From: Acidimicrobiaceae bacterium
Lineage (GTDB): Bacteria > Actinomycetota > Acidimicrobiia > Acidimicrobiales > Aldehydirespiratoraceae
NCBI GenBank assembly: GCA_009843915.1
Contig: VYCM01000070.1
Location: 1-46,411 of the forward strand
Direction of reading: 5' to 3'
DNA length: 46,411 nucleotides
Numbering within the stretch: the stretch's first letter is position 1; every line of letters begins with the position of its first letter. The notes below the pieces were generated by a model. It saw only the letters and a list, made by a program, of their open reading frames with translations. It was not told the DNA's origin and ran no database searches. Shown here piece after piece: positions 43,105-46,411 of the stretch. Made by a program: the position numbers and the translations under genes.

Positions 43105-44118
43105 TCAGGCCAGCAGCTCGGTGAAGGCGTCGACAGCGATCTCCACGTCTTCGGCGGAGACGTCCAGATGGGTGACCAGCCGGGACTGTGGGCCGTCCCA
43201 GCGGGTGAGGACACCGCGGTCGGCGAGCGCTTTGCTCAGGTCCGGGCTATTGCCTCCCGCTTCATCGTCGAGGCGGATGAACACCATGTTGGTGGCGCAC
43301 GAGTCGATCTTCACGCCGTCGATGGCGGCCAGGCCCTGGGCCAGACGGGCAGCGTTGGCGTGATCGTCGGCCAGGCGCTCGATGTGATGCTCCAGCGCGT
43401 AGAGGCCGGCGGCCGCCACGATGCCGGCCTGGCGCATCCCGCCCCCGAGCATCTTGCGCCACTTATGGGCCTCGTCGATGAGATCCGCCGGCCCGACCAG
43501 CACCGATCCCACCGGCGTACCCAGACCCTTCGATAGGCAAACCGACACCGAGTCGAACGGCGCGGCCGCCGCCGCCGGTGAGACCCCCAGCGCCACCGCC
43601 GCGTTCCACAGCCGGGCCCCGTCGAGGTGGTGGGACAGGCCGTGGCGTGCGGCCACCTCAGCCGAGTCCTCCATCTGGGTCAGGGTGAGCACCTTGCCGT
43701 CGTTAGTGTTCTCCAGGCACAGCAGGCGCGTGCGGGCGAAGTGGTGGTCGGGGGCCTTCACCGCCGCCTCGGCCGCGGCGAGGTCGATCATGCCGTCGTC
43801 ACCGGTGGGCACGGGCTGGGGTTGGATGGAGCCGAGCACCGCTGCGCCACCGCCCTCGTACATATAGGTGTGAGCATGGTTGCCGACGATGTACTCGTCG
43901 CCGCGCCCGCAGTGGGCGAGCAGCCCGCAGAGGTTGCCCTGCGTACCGCTGGTCACGAACAGGGCGGCCTCCTTGCCGAGCAGCGCCGCGGTGGTCTCCT
44001 GCAACTCGTTGACGGTGGGGTCCTCGCCGTGCACGTCGTCGCCCACGGCCGCTGATGCCATAGCCGCCCGCATGGCTGCCGTGGGCTTGGTAACGGTGTC
44101 GGAGCGAAGGTCGATCAC
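43105..44118 (-). CDS. ltaE: Low-specificity threonine aldolase
   Basis: 337 aa PLP enzyme cleaving threonine or allo-threonine to glycine and acetaldehyde. N-terminal [33 protein letters not shown], then [25 protein letters not shown] and the PLP Lys in [19 protein letters not shown] start with TAGCCT 6 nt upstream, so probably leaderless. It precedes guaD by 26 bp on the same strand. Confidence 0.95.
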   Translation of the reverse strand: MIDLRSDTVTKPTAAMRAAMASAAVGDDVHGEDPTVNELQETTAALLGKEAALFVTSGTQGNLCGLLAHCGRGDEYIVGNHAHTYMYEGGGAAVLGSIQPQPVPTGDDGMIDLAAAEAAVKAPDHHFARTRLLCLENTNDGKVLTLTQMEDSAEVAARHGLSHHLDGARLWNAAVALGVSPAAAAAPFDSVSVCLSKGLGTPVGSVLVGPADLIDEAHKWRKMLGGGMRQAGIVAAAGLYALEHHIERLADDHANAARLAQGLAAIDGVKIDSCATNMVFIRLDDEAGGNSPDLSKALADRGVLTRWDGPQSRLVTHLDVSAEDVEIAVDAFTELLA

Positions 44119-44124
44119 GCCCTC

Positions 44125-44130
44125 AGGCTA
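44125..44130 (-). promoter_or_regulatory. -10 box for the threonine aldolase gene
   Basis: TAGCCT on the minus strand, 6 nt before GTG 44118, no Shine-Dalgarno. Confidence 0.5.
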
Positions 44131-44153
44131 CGGCCCCCCGACCGGCTCGCCCA

Positions 44154-44201
44154 GAATTGGCAGCGTCTTGCCCCCTAGGGGGTGCGTTCTGCTGCCAGTT
44201 C
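44154..44201 (+). repeat. Dispersed hairpin element, copy H
   Basis: 48 bp. Outer arms identical to copy B; inner stem built on GCCCCC/GGGGGTGC around TA. It lies between two minus-strand genes, just upstream of the threonine aldolase -10 box. Confidence 0.9.
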
Positions 44202-44231
44202 ATCAGCAGGGGATGGCCAGGGCTAGACGTC

Positions 44232-45149
44232 TCATAGCTCGGTGACGCCTATGGCGTGTTCGCCTGAGGCGGCGTAGAACAGCCAGCGCCGATCACCGAC
44301 GTCAAGCAGGCACGGGTCGCGCAGGCCGTTCTGGGGCGACGCCGCCAAGCCTCTCGCCACCGGCTTGAGCGGCTCGTCGGCACCCTCCCACGGCTCGGTG
44401 GGCCGCAGGACCTCGTCGACCGGTCCGGGTTTCCAGTCGCGCCAGTCCCGTGACGTGTCGATCACCGTGCGGTAGATCCGCTCCGGCGCCTCATAGCAGC
44501 GGGTGAACAGCAACTCCAGTTCTTGGTGCTCCGGCCGGTACGACACGCAGCTGTGGCGGATCTCGTCGTCGTCGAACAGCATCGGCCCGTACTCGAAGCC
44601 GCTCAGGCCGTCGGCCGAGCGCACCACCTGAGACGGCATGGCCACGCCGTACCAGGCGTCGCCGGCGTGGAACATTCGCAGGTAGCTGGGGGACACTCCC
44701 ACCACCGGCTCGACCAGCGCGAAGTGACGGCCGGTGCCCGAGGTGGCCACCGTGGTCTTCTGGTTCAACGAGGGGTAGACGTTCCAGCAAGGGAGGTGGC
44801 CGCCGACCGACTCAGGGACCATCCCGTGGAAGTACATGACGAAGCGCTGCCGCTGGTGGTCGGCGTGGACGTCGGGCGAGGCGATGTGGGGCTGGCGGTC
44901 CGACGGGGTGTCTCCCACGTTGAGCACGTCGGGCTCGACCGTGCGCCACGGCCCGGTTGGCTCGTCGGCGGCGGCCAGGCGGATCGACTGGCCGACGTGG
45001 TGCGCGAAGTACATGAGATAGCGGCCCGGCCGGTCGGGCATCCATTCGGGTGCAGCCAGCACCGACGGCCCGTTCAGGTTGAGGCGGCCGTGATCGCGGG
45101 GGATGCCGGGGGTATCGGCGTCGAGCACGCAGACGCGGGTCGGTGTCAT
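44232..45149 (-). CDS. Glycosidase-like five-bladed beta-propeller protein
   Basis: 305 aa, no signal peptide. Propeller-like repeats: [64 protein letters not shown], and a terminal [20 protein letters not shown]. The PSV...YLMYFAHH and LRDPCLL patterns resemble GH43/GH130-like folds. No catalytic assignment can be made safely. Confidence 0.7.
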   Translation of the reverse strand: MTPTRVCVLDADTPGIPRDHGRLNLNGPSVLAAPEWMPDRPGRYLMYFAHHVGQSIRLAAADEPTGPWRTVEPDVLNVGDTPSDRQPHIASPDVHADHQRQRFVMYFHGMVPESVGGHLPCWNVYPSLNQKTTVATSGTGRHFALVEPVVGVSPSYLRMFHAGDAWYGVAMPSQVVRSADGLSGFEYGPMLFDDDEIRHSCVSYRPEHQELELLFTRCYEAPERIYRTVIDTSRDWRDWKPGPVDEVLRPTEPWEGADEPLKPVARGLAASPQNGLRDPCLLDVGDRRWLFYAASGEHAIGVTEL

Positions 45150-45174
45150 CGACGACTCATCGGCGGTCGAGGGG

Positions 45175-45864
45175 TCACTTTCTGCCGGGAAAACCGTGGG
45201 TCCCGATGAGCGGCACGAAGCGGACGGGCGTGAGACGCTCCTCGCGGTACTCCTCGCCCGGCGAGCCGTTACCGCCGCTGTGCGTGTCCTGCTGGCCGCG
45301 CCGCGTGTAGCGCATGAGGTGCTGGTGACCGTACCGCGGACCGATCGGTATCACCAGGCGCCCGCCCGGCGCGAGCTGCTCCAGCAGGGGAGTCGGGGGC
45401 GCCGGACCGGCCGCAGTGACGACGATGGCGTCATAGGGCGCTTCTTCGGGCCATCCCAGCGTGCCGTCGCCGACCACGACCGTCACGTCTCCCAGTCCAT
45501 GCCCTTCTAGTGCAGCCTGGGCCTTCTCCGCCAGTGCCGGTCGCCGTTCGATGGTCACCACCCGGCCGGCCAGGGCCCGCAGCACCAGCGCTCCGTACCC
45601 GGAGCCAGCCCCGACCTCGAGCACGCAGTCGTGGGGGCTCAACCGAGCTGCCTCGGCCATCATGGCCACCATGGCGGGCTGGCTGATGGTTTGGCCCTCG
45701 CCTATGGGCAGCGGACCGTCGTCGTAGGCGGCCAACGCGAACCGGCGGGGGACGAACTGCTGGCGCGGCACCCGGCCGATCGCCTCAAGCACGGCCTCGT
45801 CGCGCACCCCGTAACGGCGCGCCTGGTCGACGAGGTCGGACAGCTGCCGCGTCGAACCTCGCAT
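45175..45864 (-). CDS. pcm: Protein-L-isoaspartate O-methyltransferase
   Basis: 229 aa SAM-dependent repair enzyme. VPRQQFVP and YDDGPLPIGEGQTISQPAMVA are family hallmarks, followed by SAM motif I LEVGAGSGYGALVLRALAG, VTIERRP, and LAPGGRLVIPIG. ATG 45864 (MRGSTRQLSDLVDQ) is preferred over an in-frame upstream start because the extension overlaps the DUF2277 coding region. It starts 7 bp after the DUF2277 stop; the two are likely cotranscribed. Confidence 0.92.
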   Translation of the reverse strand: MRGSTRQLSDLVDQARRYGVRDEAVLEAIGRVPRQQFVPRRFALAAYDDGPLPIGEGQTISQPAMVAMMAEAARLSPHDCVLEVGAGSGYGALVLRALAGRVVTIERRPALAEKAQAALEGHGLGDVTVVVGDGTLGWPEEAPYDAIVVTAAGPAPPTPLLEQLAPGGRLVIPIGPRYGHQHLMRYTRRGQQDTHSGGNGSPGEEYREERLTPVRFVPLIGTHGFPGRK

Positions 45865-45871
45865 GCAATTC

Positions 45872-46138
45872 TCAGGGAGCGCTTCCGGCCGCAGTCGAGG
45901 CCAGTCGCCGCAGCGGGGGTTCGCTGCGCGGCGGCGTCCGGCGGGGCGGCAGCGTAGCCAGCAGGTCGGCGGTGGCATCGGCGACGAGGGCTACAGCCTG
46001 CTCGAAGGCCGCTTCGGTGGCGGCCGATGTCTTCTGCACGCCGCTGACCTTTCGGACGTACTGCCGGGCGGCGGCCTCGACCTCCTCGGTCGTCGCTGGC
46101 GGGGCCAGGCCTCGCAGGGTCGTGATGTTGCGGCACAT
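45872..46138 (-). CDS. DUF2277 family protein
   Basis: 88 aa. The N-terminus MCRNITTLRGLAPPATTEEV and the segment AARQYVRKVSG are hallmarks of DUF2277, small proteins common in Actinobacteria with no known function. The C-terminus is Arg/Pro-rich. ATG 46138 is chosen over GTG 46144 because TAGAGT lies 7 nt upstream and family proteins begin MCRNI. Confidence 0.82.
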   Translation of the reverse strand: MCRNITTLRGLAPPATTEEVEAAARQYVRKVSGVQKTSAATEAAFEQAVALVADATADLLATLPPRRTPPRSEPPLRRLASTAAGSAP

Positions 46139-46145
46139 GGCCACG

Positions 46146-46151
46146 ACTCTA
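46146..46151 (-). promoter_or_regulatory. -10 box for the DUF2277/pcm operon
   Basis: TAGAGT on the minus strand, 7 nt before ATG 46138, matching hexamer and spacing of the epimerase start at 4277. Confidence 0.5.
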
Positions 46152-46184
46152 CGCCGCCGGTCCAGCCTCCATCAGTCGCGGAAT

Positions 46185-46211
46185 GCGAGCCGTCCCGCCG
46201 GGACGGCTCGC
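46185..46211. promoter_or_regulatory. Perfect 12-bp inverted repeat between divergent genes
   Basis: GCGAGCCGTCCC (46185-46196) and GGGACGGCTCGC (46200-46211) around GCC. It lies in the 146-bp gap between divergent DUF2277 and the mycothiol dehydrogenase gene, so it is not placed as a terminator. It could be an operator or an mRNA leader hairpin. It is not a member of the 48-bp family. Confidence 0.6.
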
Positions 46212-46284
46212 TACTTGATGGAAAACTCCAGCGCGGTAGTGTGCCGGGGTCGCCCGGAAGCACCGGCGGGAGGAGGACCGAGAC

Positions 46285-46411
46285 ATGCCCCAGACCGTGC
46301 AAGGAGTGGTGTCGATGGCGGTGGGCGAGCCCGTCGCGATCACCGATGTCGTGATACCCGACCCCGGTCCGGGAGAGGCGGTGGTGGCCATCCAGGCTTG
46401 CGGCGTGTGCC
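46285..46411 (+). CDS. S-(hydroxymethyl)mycothiol dehydrogenase, 5' end (3' part outside window)
   Basis: The first 42 residues of a zinc-dependent alcohol dehydrogenase are visible: MPQTVQGVVSM, then VVIPDPGPGEAVV and QACGVC, where the Cys of GVC is the catalytic Zn ligand. This N-terminus closely matches the actinobacterial mycothiol-dependent formaldehyde dehydrogenase (MscR/AdhE2 type). It oxidises the formaldehyde-mycothiol adduct. Strong AGGAGGA upstream of ATG 46285. The rest lies beyond the window, so other Zn-ADHs are not fully excluded. Confidence 0.8.
   Translation, partial: MPQTVQGVVSMAVGEPVAITDVVIPDPGPGEAVVAIQACGVC

Noticed and set aside
8567-44201. Interpretation of the 48-bp hairpins as ordinary rho-independent terminators
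   Set aside because: Copies also occur in divergent regions and upstream of genes, always in one orientation, with no U-tract. Copy G might still terminate locally.
8567-44201. Insertion-sequence remnants with target-site duplications
   Set aside because: I compared the bases flanking several copies and saw no direct duplications. There is no transposase gene in the window.

Overview
The window is 46.4 kb of high-GC DNA that reads as an actinobacterium. The evidence is the start of a mycothiol-dependent formaldehyde dehydrogenase gene at the right edge, an F420-type luciferase-like oxidoreductase, MEP-pathway isoprenoid genes, a P450 and acyl-CoA dehydrogenase, and many GTG/TTG starts. Several genes appear leaderless, with a TANNNT -10 box 6-10 nt before the start codon. 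An Acidimicrobiia-like, aerobic, catabolically versatile lineage is my inference; there is no rRNA or tRNA to place it.

Left part (1-8.5 kb): the 3' end of sulfoacetaldehyde acetyltransferase (xsc) converges with a LysM-tailed 5'-nucleotidase-like exoenzyme. Then come two closely related SDR dehydrogenase genes in opposite orientation, each followed by an unrelated sugar-epimerase-type gene (the second frameshifted), with a sterol-desaturase-type membrane hydroxylase and a VOC protein between them.

Central block (8.7-22.2 kb): a complete branched-chain-amino-acid-type ABC transporter (two permeases, lipoprotein receptor, two ATPases), a NarL-type sensor kinase/response regulator pair, a four-gene molybdenum hydroxylase whose Mo subunit is divided into two genes, an SMP-30 lactonase and an isochorismatase-like hydrolase lacking the usual cysteine. 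All point the same way and probably form an uptake, sensing and oxidation module for a small organic substrate, possibly a heterocycle (inference).

Next (22.2-28.6 kb): a small membrane protein, single-chain methylmalonyl-CoA mutase with its MeaB GTPase, a Crp-family regulator, and ispD-ispF-rlmB. A divergent GDPD-type lipoprotein shares its CTAG stop with rlmB.

Right part (30-46.4 kb): an SDR, a cytochrome P450, a small basic protein, an IMPDH/GMPR-family enzyme, an F420-type oxidoreductase, an acyl-CoA dehydrogenase, a nitronate-monooxygenase-type enzyme, a class V aminotransferase, engB, an Fpg/Nei glycosylase, a small membrane protein, a doubly frameshifted haloalkane dehalogenase, guanine deaminase, threonine aldolase, a beta-propeller glycosidase-like protein, protein-isoaspartate methyltransferase, DUF2277 and the mycothiol dehydrogenase start.

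The most unexpected structure is a family of 48-bp intergenic elements (seven full copies and one fragment). Their ends are nearly invariant and their centres vary in a way that keeps a second stem paired. All lie in the same orientation across 36 kb, and three form a tandem array with a 71-72 bp period. No mobile-element gene, CRISPR array or RNA gene of a known class was found.
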